Shown here piece by piece: positions 36,041 through 47,653 of a stretch of DNA of 64,000 nucleotides. Position numbers and translations under genes: made by a program. Location of the stretch: the NCBI RefSeq assembly GCF_910592395.1, contig NC_088323.1:13065501-13129500 (forward strand). The letters are read 5' to 3'. Source of the stretch: Lineus longissimus (taxonomy: Eukaryota; Nemertea; Pilidiophora; Heteronemertea; Lineidae). Numbering within the stretch: the first letter of the stretch is position 1; each line of letters begins with the position of its first letter. The notes below the pieces were generated by a model that saw nothing but the letters and a program-made list of their open reading frames with translations, searched no databases and was not told where the DNA came from.

Positions 36041-36804
36041 AAGGCGATTCCCGCGCCTCGAAGGCAAAAACGATCAACTATTGGTAGTAAAGTTACATTT
36101 TAGATTGGGAATTATGACTGTCTGGGCCATTATTTCCAGTGAAATGCGATGAATAGTTTTTAATCGTTGGAAAATATAACCCGTACACTTTCAGTGTGTT
36201 ATGTTGCTAAACCAGTGTACAGTAGTATCGCTTAACACCGTACACTTTCATGTAGTCAAGATATTTTTCGGTGTATCTCCGCAATGCGAAATGCATATTA
36301 CTTACTACTTCGTCAGTCTTTACTGTTGACATTGCAGTATAAGATAGCCCTGCAAGAATGGCGTCAATTCGAGAGGCTTCGCCATAAAATGATGTCTTTG
36401 AACATCATATCATGTTCACCTTTCAACGTGAATATTAGCTCCGTTTCTCGAAGTTACATCCGCATTGGCATACTGATGTAAACTACAACGACCGATGATG
36501 TATGCGTCAAAAGTAGAGCCGGTTTAAACAACAGTAACTTACCGAAAATTGTAAAAATATGTGCTACCTTGAAAATCATGGCAAAACGGAAGTTCGTTGA
36601 ACCGTACACAGTGGTCGCTAAACCGCTACGGTTACCCACCGTGTAAACGCCAGGGATAAATGCTTCGATATTGATGTCAGATAGTCAAAGGATCAAAACT
36701 AGCTTCCGATTATCAAAAGGGCTTTGAGGGTCAGTGAGGTGAAATGTAGCTCGGAACGAGGTCGTTTTATTGAAAAAATGTGTCTCCATAACGGTCACGA
36801 TTAA
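36041..36804. other. stretch without recognisable gene
   Basis: The word accgtacactttca occurs twice (36180 and 36238, with small changes), a minor local repeat. No coding evidence. Confidence 0.4.
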
Positions 36805-36990
36805 TGAGAATTATTGCATGGCGTAGTTCAAATTATGGTGACCCCTAAATCAGCCAATGAAAACCTCGGCTATCCTGAATAATGTCTCACCATAAAGCTG
36901 AATTATGCCCCGCTGTATAACCTGGGCTTTCCTTTATTATGACATATGATCTGTCGTCCGTAAATGACACTTCCGTCCACAATTCACGAC
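36805..36990. repeat. diverged relative of MITE family G
   Basis: Words such as ttcaaattatggtgac, ctgaattatgcc, and aaatgacacttccgtcc followed by acaattcac match the interior of 32225-32689 (for example aaatgacacttccgtccg near 32549). No termini are recognisable. Confidence 0.5.
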
Positions 36991-37667
36991 ATGAGTACAA
37001 TCGTTCAGTGGTCTCCGCTTTTCCCTCGGGTTGCCAGTGAGTGGGTTTGATATTACAAAAAGAAGATTTAGTAGCCGGGCAATCTTTGCAATACATTTAT
37101 TTCGAAACCAGTAGAAGCTTATCGATCGTCAGTCTTGAAAAAGAGGCATATCTTCCCAGATGCCATTCTCCAATGGCAAATGTTCACAATAAGAGCATTG
37201 ATACACACGGAGGGCCACGTAGAACGCATTCCTTGCAATGCTGTCGTGGAATTCTGCTAACATTCTTCAAACTGTAGGTACTCAAAACGTGCACTCGAAT
37301 CATCTGCAATCGTCTTACGCTTCATTGGCGAGTAAGAGATGATACACCAGACTACTGGCCGCATCAATCTGATCAGCTTCTACTTAAGCAGTGCAGGCAG
37401 TTGCCATGGCAACAAGATTAGATATTCCATAGAAACTACCTAACGATTTGTTGATGAAGCAGCGTATTCTGTGAGGCTGTCAGCTGGGATTGATTCATTT
37501 CCTCTCAATATTTCTATCTTTTTCAGAAGTGAAGTTAATCGTGTACGGCCAGAATTTCAGCAGGAGCTCACTTGAAGCGGCCATAGTTAAGGCAATTCAA
37601 AGTTAGGAGAAATAATTGGGGCTCTTAAAATAATGTCAGTTCGGTATATACATGCATGATAATAACG
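36991..37667. other. stretch without recognisable gene
   Basis: No supported feature. It lies 5' of the foldback element and the glycosyltransferase gene, and could hold its promoter or a 5' untranslated exon, but I cannot identify either. Confidence 0.35.
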
Positions 37668-37673
37668 GAAATC

Positions 37674-38315
37674 TACGAAAGCCCAGGAGGCTCATTCAAA
37701 ATTCAAAATTCAACAAATATTGAACTTTGAATTTTGAACTGTGCTCTTCTGTGACTTCAAAATTCAAAATTCAACAAATCGAACTTTGAATTTTGAACTA
37801 TGCTATTTTTTTACTTCAAAATTCAAAATTTAACAAATATTGAACTTTGAATATTGAAGTCAACCAATTTGCGTCTTCACAATTTTCAAATTTCAAATAT
37901 TGAATTTTGAAGTCAGCCAATTGTGCTACTTCAAAATTCAAAATTCAAAAGTGTACAATATTGTTCTTTGAGGTACCACTAGATGGAGTACAGGGGCGTT
38001 ACTCTGAGCCTCATCAGCATCATAAAATGGCAGCTGCCAAGATAACTGTGTACAGTGGTGAAAAGTCTTTTTTTTAAAGATGGTGAATTTTCTTTGAAAG
38101 ACCTAGGTAAATTCAATATTTAAATTTTTTGAATTTTGAATTTTGAATTTTGAAGTCCATATATATTTGGTTGACGTCAAAATTTAAAATTCGATATTTG
38201 AAATTTCGAATTTTGAATTTTGAAGTCAAAGAAGAGCCTATTTCAAAATTCAAATTTCGATATTTGTTGGATATTCCGAGTTTTGAATATTGAATGAGCC
38301 TTCTGGGCTTTCGTA
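37674..38315. mobile_element. foldback element upstream of the GCNT gene
   Basis: The perfect ends are tacgaaagcccag (37674) and ctgggctttcgta (38315); near-perfect inversion continues through aggctcattcaa. The 6-bp word gaaatc flanks both sides (37668-37673 and 38316-38321). The arms are built of many ttcaaaattcaaaattcaa and ttgaattttgaagtc units in opposite orientation around a short unique centre (about 37960-38090) that includes agatggagtacaggggcgtt. No ORF. It sits about 250 bp upstream of the first coding exon. Confidence 0.88.
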
Positions 38316-38548
38316 GAAATCTCCTTCAGTCACGCGAGTTCCAATTAAAAAGAAATACATGTGATGCCAAGGCTAGCTTATCAGCTCTTCTTTAAAACCA
38401 TTTTAGAAGATCAACTTCACAACACAACGCTGCGTCCGATAGTCATGATGCCGTTACCTATTGAGCTACTGTCATTTCCCAAACCCTTACATGTACATTT
38501 ACATGACTGTATTATCATAATAGTGCCTGATGCCATTTTGAATTTAAT

Positions 38549-38557
38549 GTTCTGCAG
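38549..38557 (+). promoter_or_regulatory. possible 3' splice site before first coding exon
   Basis: The sequence tttaatgttctgcag immediately precedes gtgctgaaaATG. It is a reasonable acceptor, placing the start codon ten bases into the exon and implying a non-coding 5' exon upstream. GCNT genes commonly have separate 5' untranslated exons. It is not proven here. Confidence 0.45.
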
Positions 38558-38566
38558 GTGCTGAAA

Positions 38567-39633
38567 ATGACGCACGCGCAGGAGGAGAGCGCCCAGGACC
38601 CAGAGAAAATGCCTCACCTATGCGACGAGGCCACAATCCAACTGGAACCAAGTCAGGACCTACAGGGAACATACAGAATCCTTATAAAAAATGACTCAAT
38701 GAAAATGCCAATACTTGGGATAGGTCTACAGAAGAAAAAATTCATCCAAAGTTCGGTTCTTGTACTTTGTGTTTTGGTGCTTTTACTTTATATGGTGTTC
38801 ACTTTTAAAATGAGCTTCGTGGCGCGGGCCCCAAAGATGTGTGAAAAAGTCAATGGGGACGAGATCATTGGGACGTTACGAGATTTTGCGAAAATATTAG
38901 ATAAGAATTTACAACATTTAAAAGGAACGCAAAGTATAGCGGAGGAAACTAGGACGTTTTTCAATTCTGAATCAAAAATTAGGCGACATTTATCCGACCG
39001 GGATTACAGGATTCGTAATTTTTCCTATTCTAATATTTTGGATTACGTCCCAGAAATTTCGGTAAAGCATATCAGCTGTCCTAAACTGTTTAAAGGGGAA
39101 AAGGGTGAGCAGTTAAAAGCAATTGAATACATGCAAGATCATCCGAAAATGCCGATACCCGATCGTGACTACGTTTCCATGACAATGAATTGTGAGGACT
39201 TTAGGAAAAAGCGCGGTTACATCACACACCCCATGTCAAAAGAAGAAGAAGAATTCCCTTTAGCTTATAGCATCCTCATGTACAAACAAGCCGAACAGGT
39301 CGAGCGGCTGCTACGGGTCATCTACAGGCCTCAAAATTATTATTGCATTCACGTGGACAAAAAATCCTCGCAGGACACCCACGACGCGATGAAAGCTATT
39401 GCATCATGTTTCGACAATGTCTTTATTGCCTCGCGTAGTATAGACGTCTGGTGGGGGTGGTTTTCGGTTTTGGAAGCTGATTTAGTGTGTATGCAGAATC
39501 TCTGGCAGTATAAAAAATGGAAGTATTTCATCAACTTGACGGGGCAGGAGTTACCATTAAAAACAAACGGGGACCTTGTGAAGATCCTGAAGACGTATGC
39601 TGGTGCAAATGACATAGATGGAACCGTCAAACA
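38567..39633 (+). CDS. GT14 beta-1,6-N-acetylglucosaminyltransferase, coding exon 1
   Basis: Encodes residues 1-355 and part of 356 of a 556-aa enzyme that would transfer GlcNAc from UDP-GlcNAc in beta-1,6 linkage to galactose or GalNAc of O-glycans or poly-LacNAc in the Golgi. Residues 1-58 are cytosolic, 59-79 a membrane anchor (SSVLVLCVLVLLLYMVF), about 80-225 a long stem, then the Branch (GT14) domain: SILMYKQAEQVERLLRVIY, YYCIHVDKKS, SCFDNVFIASR, EADLVCMQNL, NLTGQELPLKTN. Start: the ATG at 38567 is the first in frame. The exon ends aaaca|gtaagttc at 39633, phase 2. Cysteines 171, 209, 260, 281 and 308 match mouse C2GnT-I C59, C100, C151, C172 and C199; spacing 51, 21 and 27 is identical. 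The position of the free C217 is Thr here. The protein is longer than human GCNT1 (428 aa) because of the tail and stem. Subtype (GCNT1/3/4 or GCNT2) is unresolved. Confidence 0.93.
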
Positions 39634-40593
39634 GTAAGTTCATTACAACATGTTTGGTACTGGAGATTCTCAAAACAGAGAAACAGATTTTTGGTATCCG
39701 TACTTAGCTTGGTGAATTCTAATATTTCACTGAAACTGTAAAATCAGTATTTCCAAACACCGATCTTTTCGGATAATAGGTTATTCGAAATTTCGGTAAG
39801 ACGCTAACAGGTAACGTTTGTTCCGAGGGAATGAGTGAATCGGTACTGCCCGATAAGGGATCACCTGTATATTTGGTACAAATGCAATGCACTACATGCA
39901 ATACTAGGTCTCTCCTGTTAGGCCAATGGTTTTGCCCGTCTGGTATTTGTGTTTCATCCTGCTTGGAGAATCGGAGGAAGGATATCCTTTTTTGTACACG
40001 GTGAGTGCATTCCGGGCTGGGAACGCCCCCTTTAAAGCTAATAGCACGAAGAGGTATGAAATGCCTGCCTGTCATTTCGCTGAGCACATCTGGCTGAAGT
40101 AAAACCTATACTGCGTACTGTGTAGGCCTATTGTGAAAGGGCCATTTTGAGATTTCCAAAATCTAAGCATTTTAGCAACAGTCGCGAACATTGTCTGCGT
40201 TCCTTTTTTTGGTCATGGCACGAAGTGAGCATACCCGGTATCCAATATAACTGAGATAATCTCTGTGAGCCAAAATAGTGGGCGCTGAAATTTAAGAGCG
40301 ATTTCTCTGTATTTCACAATGATCGCCCGCCAAACATTGAAAAAAATTATTGTCGCAGTCATTGAGAGGAGGTTAATTTGATGACATTGTTATTGGCGGA
40401 TCAAGTAGAACCAACCCGTATGACGTCATCACAGTACACCACATTGCGCGATGGGATTCCCCGTTGGCTTCATCAGACGATCGGCTCCATCCACACAGGT
40501 TTATGGAGCCCACTCTGAGATCAGCTCGCATATGTGATCTCGCAGAGGTATATCTCTGTAAAGTTATTGACAAGTAAGCACCATTTCTTTCAG
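39634..40593 (+). other. intron 1 of the GCNT gene
   Basis: A 960-bp GT-AG intron (gtaagttc ... tttctttcag) with a pyrimidine-rich acceptor. It splits a codon after its second base. The opposite-strand frame at 39719-40087 within it has no motif. Confidence 0.88.
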
Positions 40594-40853
40594 ACGCAGC
40601 AAAATCCGCACTTCAGTATTCCACTTCGGTATGTGGCCAACCCCCATCTGGAAACCACCAACGTCCATCAACGTGACACTAACGAAAGGTGCCGTGCATA
40701 TCACTGCCTCCCGTGCATTCGTCGATTATGTCCTACATAATGCAACTGCTAAGCTGTTCCTTGATTGGGTTAAGAATACGGGTATACCAGACGAAACGTT
40801 CTTCACATCGCTACACCATAGTCCGCAACTTGGAGTCCCAGGTGCTTTCAAAG
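40594..40853 (+). CDS. GCNT, coding exon 2
   Basis: This 260-bp exon enters in phase 2 and restores the frame as QRSKIRTSVFHF. It encodes about residues 356-442, including PTSINVTLTKGAVHITASRA and FVDYVLHNATAKLFLDWVK, then IPDETFFTSL. The Glu of PDE (residue 423) corresponds to the catalytic base E320 of mouse C2GnT-I (known from the solved structure of that family). It ends gctttcaaag|gtcagt with one base of the next codon. NVT and NAT are potential N-glycosylation sites. It is too short to be found from ORF length; the family pattern and both splice sites support it. Confidence 0.9.
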
Positions 40854-41049
40854 GTCAGTATAACCAATGCTCTAGATAAAAGAGATATCTTAAAACTTCG
40901 CATTTTATGCTTGTATCTGTTAAAGGAGCATGAAGAATGGTCAATGCACCGCACGTGCTAATATACGCCTGGGGTATTGAAGGTTGAGAATATCGAGTTG
41001 AAAGATGAGCGTCAACATTATTAAATCTATAAACAGTATTGGGCGATTT

Positions 41050-41205
41050 TAATGTAAGTAGGAGGAAACTGGAGACCCCGGAAGAAACCTACGCTGTCGA
41101 AGAGAGTCGCCCTCTCTACTACATGGATTGAGGGCACCGGGACCTTAGAGGTGACAGATGCTGATCTTGCAACTGCGCCACACCGACAGCCCAAGGTCGT
41201 AGGTC
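41050..41205 (-). mobile_element. probable tRNA-type SINE in intron 2
   Basis: On the minus strand an A-box-like tgtggcgcagttgcaagatc (near 41185) is followed by a weak B-box-like ggtcccggtgccc. It then reads into gcgtaggtttcttccggggt and ccagtttcctcc, a motif common in SINE bodies of aquatic animals. The B box is poor, so polymerase III activity is doubtful. Confidence 0.5.
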
Positions 41206-41880
41206 TCGATTGAACTATGCCTTAATTCTTTGCCATACATGAGGAATGGATACATTTTCCTTGGGGAGATTTTAAAACTAACTTCTACACCATATCTTAG
41301 AACGCACTACTCTCGATTTGTGATTCGAGCGACTAATATAATTGATATGATAAATATGAATATGATAGGTATATCGATTTCAATGAAAATACTTGCAGCA
41401 TCACGACTGCGTAATTTTGACTATTGATTGTAACAGATACAAAACAGTGGCAGCATCATCACATGGAATATCACAGACACCAGAATACAGATGATCTGAT
41501 ATCCGTAGTAGTAGTAACCGATATTGATCAAATTCAGCAGTGGTCTTTTTTATATGTGTATAGATTACTGCTCGACCAAGAAATTCATAATTTTACTCAC
41601 TTTGTCTACATTTCTAATTTATTTGATGTGCTGTTACACGCGATGCAAAACAACATGTCTGCCGGCGTGAGTTCGTTATCAGGAGTTGCCATCACTACGA
41701 TGACTATGTATTGTTTTAAGTCTAGTAACGCTTACATAACTGTACATTTTTATTACCTCGGACGAAGACCAACATTAGAAACGTGTCTATTCTGAAATCC
41801 CACCACTTCAAAACACTTGTTTGCTTGGCTTGTCGTCCTGATCACAGGCATCGTGCGGTCACCACCAATTCCGCACAACT

Positions 41881-42034
41881 CGAAAAAATGCTCTCCGTCT
41901 AGACTTGTGAGGACCTTTTAGGTCCCCGTTCACTGGTAAACGAAACCATGCTTTCCGTCTTGATTTGTGACGACCTTTTGTAGGTCTCCGTTCAACTGGT
42001 ATACGAAACCATGCTTTCAATCTAGATTTATGAA
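41881..42034. repeat. 60-63-bp tandem repeat in intron 2
   Basis: Three units, the last incomplete: cgaaa(aa/cc)atgct(c/t)tcc then gtct(a/t)ga, ttgtga(g/c)gacctttt and ggtc(c/t)ccgttca starting at 41881, 41941 and 42004. Short, moderately diverged, probably neutral. Confidence 0.75.
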
Positions 42035-42233
42035 GTCAGATCGATGATAATCGCAACCGTAGTTGATATCAGTCTTGAATAAAAGACCGAGAAAACCACG
42101 ACTAGCTTTGTACCAACGGCCTCCATAGCGTTAGCCAATATCATAAGGGTAAGATGTGTTGATGGTTGTGGCACGGAGTCTGTCGATGCCATTCTTCCAT
42201 TTGGAAGTTTCAAATTGTACTCTATCATTCCAG

Positions 42234-42577
42234 GGGAACCCGAACCAGACCCTGTCAACCACGCCTATCTAACCCGCTTTAAAAACTGGGGCTACTGGCC
42301 GTACGACTATCCCTGCGCCGGAAAACGAGTGCGTTGGATTTGCATCTTTTCTACAGGTGACCTGCCGCTGCTGGCTTCTCGATACGAACTATTCGCAAAC
42401 AAATTTCACATGGATTACGAGCCGTTGACGTATGAATGCATGGAAGAGTTGCTCTTTACGAAAACCAGGGAAGAATATTCGAAGAAGCGGACGTTTAATA
42501 CAACTTTTTATTCCCAGTTGCCTTTCGTGAAAAATAGTTACCAAGTACCGGAAAATTACTCCGCCTCCGCTTCATAG
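42234..42577 (+). CDS. GCNT, coding exon 3 and stop
   Basis: Exon 3 begins gg|gaacccgaacc after tcattccag. The single base from exon 2 completes a Gly codon, so the three exons total 1671 coding bases (556 codons plus stop). It encodes EPEPDPVNHAYLTRFKNWGY, PCAGKRVRWICIFSTGDLPL and SRYELFANKF. Cys470, Cys479 and Cys511 match mouse C372, C381 and C413 with identical spacing (9 and 32). Arg476 and Lys499 fall exactly where mouse R378 and K401 lie; those residues replace the divalent metal in UDP-GlcNAc binding. Translation stops at tag 42575-42577. No canonical aataaa was seen within about 2 kb downstream. Confidence 0.93.
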
Positions 42578-42890
42578 CGTTTCTCGATCCTGTCACCAGG
42601 GGGCTCTCCGCTATGAGAGATACCTGGTGTCTGAATTGAGGGTTTATTTGGCTTATTGGTTCCTTCTTGTCACGCCCGCTACCTAAAGTTTGTGAGGAGT
42701 AACTTCAGATGGTCATGGAGGAACGAGGGAAAGGAAACAGCTAACTTTTCTAACAGCTGGCTCATAAATATGTGGTGCTTAAGTTTGATGTGGTTGTCTA
42801 GGCAACGATGGTGTATCACTACCACTGTTGCCCGAACTATGCGTTTAAAGAATTCCTTTAGATTTGTCGAATTGTGACCTCATTAATGTA

Positions 42891-43068
42891 CAGCAGAACC
42901 TCTCTATTAAGGACACCCTTGGGACTGACATATGCTGTCCTTATTAGAGAGATGTCCTGATTACAGAGGTCATTTTGAAGGAAAATGATAGGTTTGGAAC
43001 CAAAGCCAGTGTCGTTTTTAGAAAGGGTGTTCTTAGTAGAGAGGTGTCCGCTAAGAGAGATTCGACTG
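42891..43068. mobile_element. Tigger/pogo-like MITE downstream of GCNT
   Basis: The left end cag(c)agaacctctctattaa and right end agagattcgactg are imperfect inverted repeats, each flanked by TA (42889-42890 and 43069-43070). Internal gtccttattagagag and gtccgctaagagaga words extend the inversion. This cagt(a/c)gaacctctc pattern is typical of TcMar-Tigger-derived miniature elements. It may lie in the 3' untranslated region of the glycosyltransferase gene. Confidence 0.78.
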
Positions 43069-43070
43069 TA

Positions 43071-45834
43071 CAATTGGGGATTTAGGTGCCATATTATGCT
43101 GTCATTAGTTCATCAAAACGGTAATATAGTGTAGATGCACTGTTAAATAAGTCAGCACGCAAACCATCAGTTGTTATTGCATCACCTTTTGTAAAAAAAG
43201 GTATTCCTTATTGTCGGTTTCAGAAGTTTTTACATAATTCTTGGCGAAGAGACCACATCAATATTTCATCACTATGTCAATTTTTTTTGTCTTAGCCTTG
43301 AATGGGAACTGGTATTTGCCAGTCGAGAACCAAATACTAGAATTCAACCTCAGTCCGTGAATATTTGTGTTGTTGTAGGGTGTTTTCAACTTTTTGAGAA
43401 CACGTTTTGTCATAATGAGTCCCATTGAAAATTGTCGGGTGGTTCTGTGAGAACAAAACATTTATTGACAAATGAAAACTTGCACAATGGAATGTGTTCA
43501 TAGCAAAAATATACTTGATTATTAGGTCGATAACTTATTGTCGATAAAATACGCGAGAGAAAAAAGTAAAATGGAAATGAAAACATGCTTTATAGAAAAC
43601 AAATTGATTGAAACTTTAAAACGTTTGCTGGTAGTGAGGTGAACATTTACTTCTGAAGCCGACCATAAATCGCGATGGCCTCCGACCAAATTTCCGGAGC
43701 CGAGTTTACCCTGATAAGACTATCAGATCTGAGGTGGACAACTGGGAGAATAGTTTAGTGCAGTCCAACTGATTGTTGATCTAAACTGTGCCCATGACCT
43801 CTGGGTTGGCCGGTCATTGTATCAAGATTCGATCTAGATACTTGGGGCCAGTTTTTTTGGCCATATTTTTGTTATAGCTGTTACATGTCTTGTATACTTC
43901 TTATATACATGGTATATGCATGTAGCTTCGTAGTATTCTCTCTCTTAAACAGTACACACATGTCTGTACATTCATTATGCATATCAAGGTCAACAAATGT
44001 TGCTCTCATCAAGGTCAAAGTTGAATGGTCGAAATTCAGATGAAAACCGACCTTCGAATTCGTTGGCCTGAGACAAAATGTCCTTAGACTGTTACAGACC
44101 CTTTACTCTTATAACTGATGATAGTCAATTGTGTCAGTCTAATCAATATACGTTTCATGATGGTTGTTCCATCTTTTGCTGATTTTAGTAACTTCGTTGC
44201 CATATCTCTTATCTGAGTCTATTTTTCTTTTAAATTATTGCATTTTCAACTTTTTAATTTTCTTTGGCATACATGTATAAGTCATACATTTTATGATTGA
44301 CCGTCATTTGCAAGGTTCCCAAGCCCCTACATCTTTGTTTTCAGGTAAAGCGTTAAATTTCAATGTCAGATGACACTGTTGACCCGTTTTACAATCATTT
44401 GAAGTTGTTTCATGATAAGACATGAAACTGCACAATCGGGATCGGCCTTAAAACTAGCACATTGTCAACACGTAATGCATCAGTGAGTAAATTGCGCACT
44501 TTACGGGATTTAAAGGGAGAGTGCACGGAGTGTTACCTCATATCGACTAATTTACCCGGTGTTTACTGTAATTAGTGTAGTTAGGGTTTAGAACCAAGTG
44601 TGCGGCAAAACTAGTTTCTAGTTTCGGCAAATGTCCAACATCGAAAACTGGTGTTGACAGCCAGACACCGAGTATCTGTGTTAAAAAGGGGTGTATGAAG
44701 AGCTTGAACAGACACAATATACTTAAAGTGTCTGTCCCTGCTTGGAAGGGAACCTTGCTGTTTGACTGGAGGTTAGGGAAAGGGTTTAATCTAAGTGCTA
44801 AGGCACACGTACTTGCTTTTTTGCAAATGTAGCTTACAGGTAAGCAGCGCATTTTATTACTGCCGTACTAAAGCAAAAAGCTGTAAGTATACTTTATTTT
44901 CGGTTTTAAACGACCAGTCCGTTGGCCATGCCCTGGCAGTCCACGATTATAATACTGCATAGTCACATTTATGAATGTAGGTATGTTTTCAAGCGCGAAT
45001 TCTGTCTGGATTGGCTAGTTCAGCAATGAATGACAGATTTGTCGTAGGCCTAACCGGCTGGTCATCATTATGGTCTTCTGACCAATCACCTGTAATCGAC
45101 ACCATTTCTTCAATAAGCGGCAAAGATAAGATTACACACTGCGGGCCTATGCTCCGGAGTGGCCTGAGCGTTTTAGCAATGCTAAATAATGACTGCCTCA
45201 TTGTTCAAAAGGGGCTGGACATACAACGTGCTGAACTGGTCGTTTAAAACTGAGAATAAAGTATGTACTGATATTTGCGCAGTTGAATTTTGAATTATGC
45301 ACGTCTCTTGATTTTTATTGAAAAATATGAAGGAAGAGAGTTTCTCCCTTTCATATTGCTCCAACATTTTCAGAACCAAAAAGTTTATCGATAAACAAAA
45401 TATTCAGGAAATTCAGACAATCGGTAGTTTATTATAATTAGGTTAGTATTTCGGCACTCTTCGTCTGCCATCGGGATTGATGACGGAAAGACAGAGGAAC
45501 TGCCTAACTTTACATTCGCGACTATCATGACATCTAGCGGTTAACATCTAGTCTATCGCTGGGCTCAATTATCCCTCATTTTGACCCAAATGTTTGTTAC
45601 TGCATTTTGCTTCCATTAGTAGAGAAGAGGAGGCCGATATCTTTTATTTGTAATTATGAGGGTTACGATCATCATATGCATGTATACAATCCTTTTCTTG
45701 TTATTTCCGATTACGCCAAGAAAAAAACACACTGGAGTTGAACTAAATCACTCCCTTCACGCCAGGTTTCTAAAAATACAAATAGTTGGTAATTTCTGGC
45801 TGTGCATCTCCATGAACATTGTGTCAATTTGTTT
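43071..45834. other. long stretch without recognisable gene
   Basis: No recognisable coding domain or repeat pair. Frames at 44547-45247 are open on both strands, each 101 codons or fewer, without motifs. Confidence 0.4.
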
Positions 45835-46130
45835 AAATGACCAACTTGGGCGTAATATGTGTTTTTCACACAAAAATAGCTTCCATCAGGACCGCAATTT
45901 TTTAAAACAGGATCAATGAAAAGTCATTGAACTGCAATTAACAATGCACTAGAACGGGGTGCCTGAAATTCACAAACCATGTCCAAAACAGCCTCGCAAC
46001 TCTGGCGGGTATCATTATCAAGGATCAGCATATAATAAGATAGCATAATACTACTAGTGGCAGCGCGTGGTGACAAGCAGGGGTATTATCCTCCTGGCTA
46101 GGTTAATCTCACGCCCAAGTTGACCCTTTA
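45835..46130 (+). repeat. dispersed repeat family D, copy 2 (uninterrupted)
   Basis: Collinear with the two halves of 15045-15710 but without the 372-bp MITE: the segment from cattgaactg to cctgaaattc is continuous here (about 45926-45970). It therefore serves as the empty site for that insertion. Confidence 0.78.
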
Positions 46131-46268
46131 ACACTCAAAAAAGGCAACACTCGTTATACCAGTTGCTCTCGGGATGTGCATGCCATGTTAATTTGGTGCA
46201 GGCTGTTGGAATTGGTGCTATTTTTTTATTGCACATTTTATTCCAAATTATACTTGTTTAGATTTGAC

Positions 46269-46360
46269 AGGGATCGTTTTAACGTTGTGCGATATTGTAT
46301 CAATACTTGTGCCGTATATCGCCATTTACGTGATATACGATATCGCGCAACGCTAGTCAC
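46269..46360. repeat. short imperfect palindrome
   Basis: The sequence aacgttgtgcgatattgtatc on the left is inverted as gatatacgatatcgcgcaacgct on the right, around a 45-bp centre that includes gtatatcgccatttacg. Possibly a tiny MITE. Confidence 0.6.
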
Positions 46361-47483
46361 CCAGAAACGAACTTTTTTGAAAATCCTCACATCAATGAAA
46401 CAGCTATCGTAATTGGCCCAACTGAAGTGCTTATACCTGAGTTTAAAAATGTCAAAACAGGACTGATGAATGATCATTATCATTCAGAATTATTTGAATG
46501 GTATTCGTGAGGAAAGAGTTATCAAAATCGTATTAATATTTGGTTTCTCTCCCTCTTAGGGTTTTATAACAATTCTGCCAGTGTTTCCCAGGCTATAGAG
46601 AAGTATTAAAAACAATATAAAGTCAAAATATTTATTTGCTATCAATATTCTCATTCTGTTTATCTCCCAGTTCCCACCAAATCGTCATGGCTGGAAACGG
46701 TTTATACTCATGAAACGGGTGAAGAACATTAAAGTTAAAATCTAACTTACTCCTTTAAACAGCAGGCACTTGGCCTATAAATAGTGGGGCACGCTAGATG
46801 TTTGCAAATGGCTGAATACTAAAAGAGTAGAAAGAGCTCCTTTAGAATTTGAGTGAATTTTTTCATTTTCTTTTCATTACTATCCCCTTGGATCTATAGA
46901 TTTGTCACAAGTGTCATGAATGTACCACGAAACATACCTGGCATTGCTGGATTTGATGTTGAAGATGAAGTGGCATATTTGATTGGAGAAGTTTGTTGCA
47001 TTAGATTTTCAGTTGGGGCATTTGAAATTAATTCCTTGGTCATGACTGACTGATAGGTGGTGTCACATTTGTGGATTGTGTGTATACTAATTAAAGCCAT
47101 AATGTGCTTTTTGCTTGAAAAGGACAGGATGGAAAGTGGTCATGTAATTAGTAATATATATCCAAGCAGTTATGATTTTGATTCTTTATTTAGATGGGTC
47201 CTACCTTTCTTGGATAGCTATTCTCAGTTAATAATAATAATAGGTTTTGGATCAGGATAGTACAAGGGTGAAATAACAATTTAGTTGGTGTGTACTACTC
47301 ATCACTTCCGGTATTATATGGGTGAGTTAAGCCGTTAGAAAATGAAAGAGTGCCGATCAGGGAGATCTGATCATATCAGGACAGTGGCAAGAAGCCATCA
47401 ATAAAAAAGTGCAAAATGTGAAAGAACTGTGGGACCTGAAAATGCTATTGTTATTGTTAGGATGGAATCCGTTGGGGGCATGG
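46361..47483. other. stretch without recognisable gene
   Basis: No supported gene or repeat. A short (taa)n run lies near 47230. Confidence 0.4.
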
Positions 47484-47653
47484 CCGGTGTGACAGCGGAT
47501 ATAGTCCCCCTGGGGTCATAGTCCGGTTGCATTGTATTTGACCAATTAAGCAGCATGATCTATTGTACCGCTAACCCTAACCAAAACATTTAGCAATGCG
47601 GGCTATTGTTACACGGACTATCAGCCCTAGGACTACTATCCCCGCCACACCGG
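47484..47653. mobile_element. 170-bp MITE
   Basis: The inverted ends are ccggtgtgacagcggatata on the left and actatccccgccacaccgg on the right, continuing to tcatagtccg/cggactatca inside. The centre contains ctaaccctaacc. No ORF and no unambiguous duplication at the ends. Confidence 0.7.

Larger units (their letters stand above)
40854..42233 (+). other. intron 2 of the GCNT gene
   Basis: A 1380-bp GT-AG intron (gtcagt ... tatcattccag). It contains a probable SINE (41050-41205) and a short tandem repeat (41881-42034). The 123-codon plus-strand frame at 41424-41795 inside has no family motif. Confidence 0.85.

Noticed and set aside
41424-41795. 123-codon open frame inside GCNT intron 2
   Set aside because: No glycosyltransferase motif, and it would break the clean phase match between exons 2 and 3.
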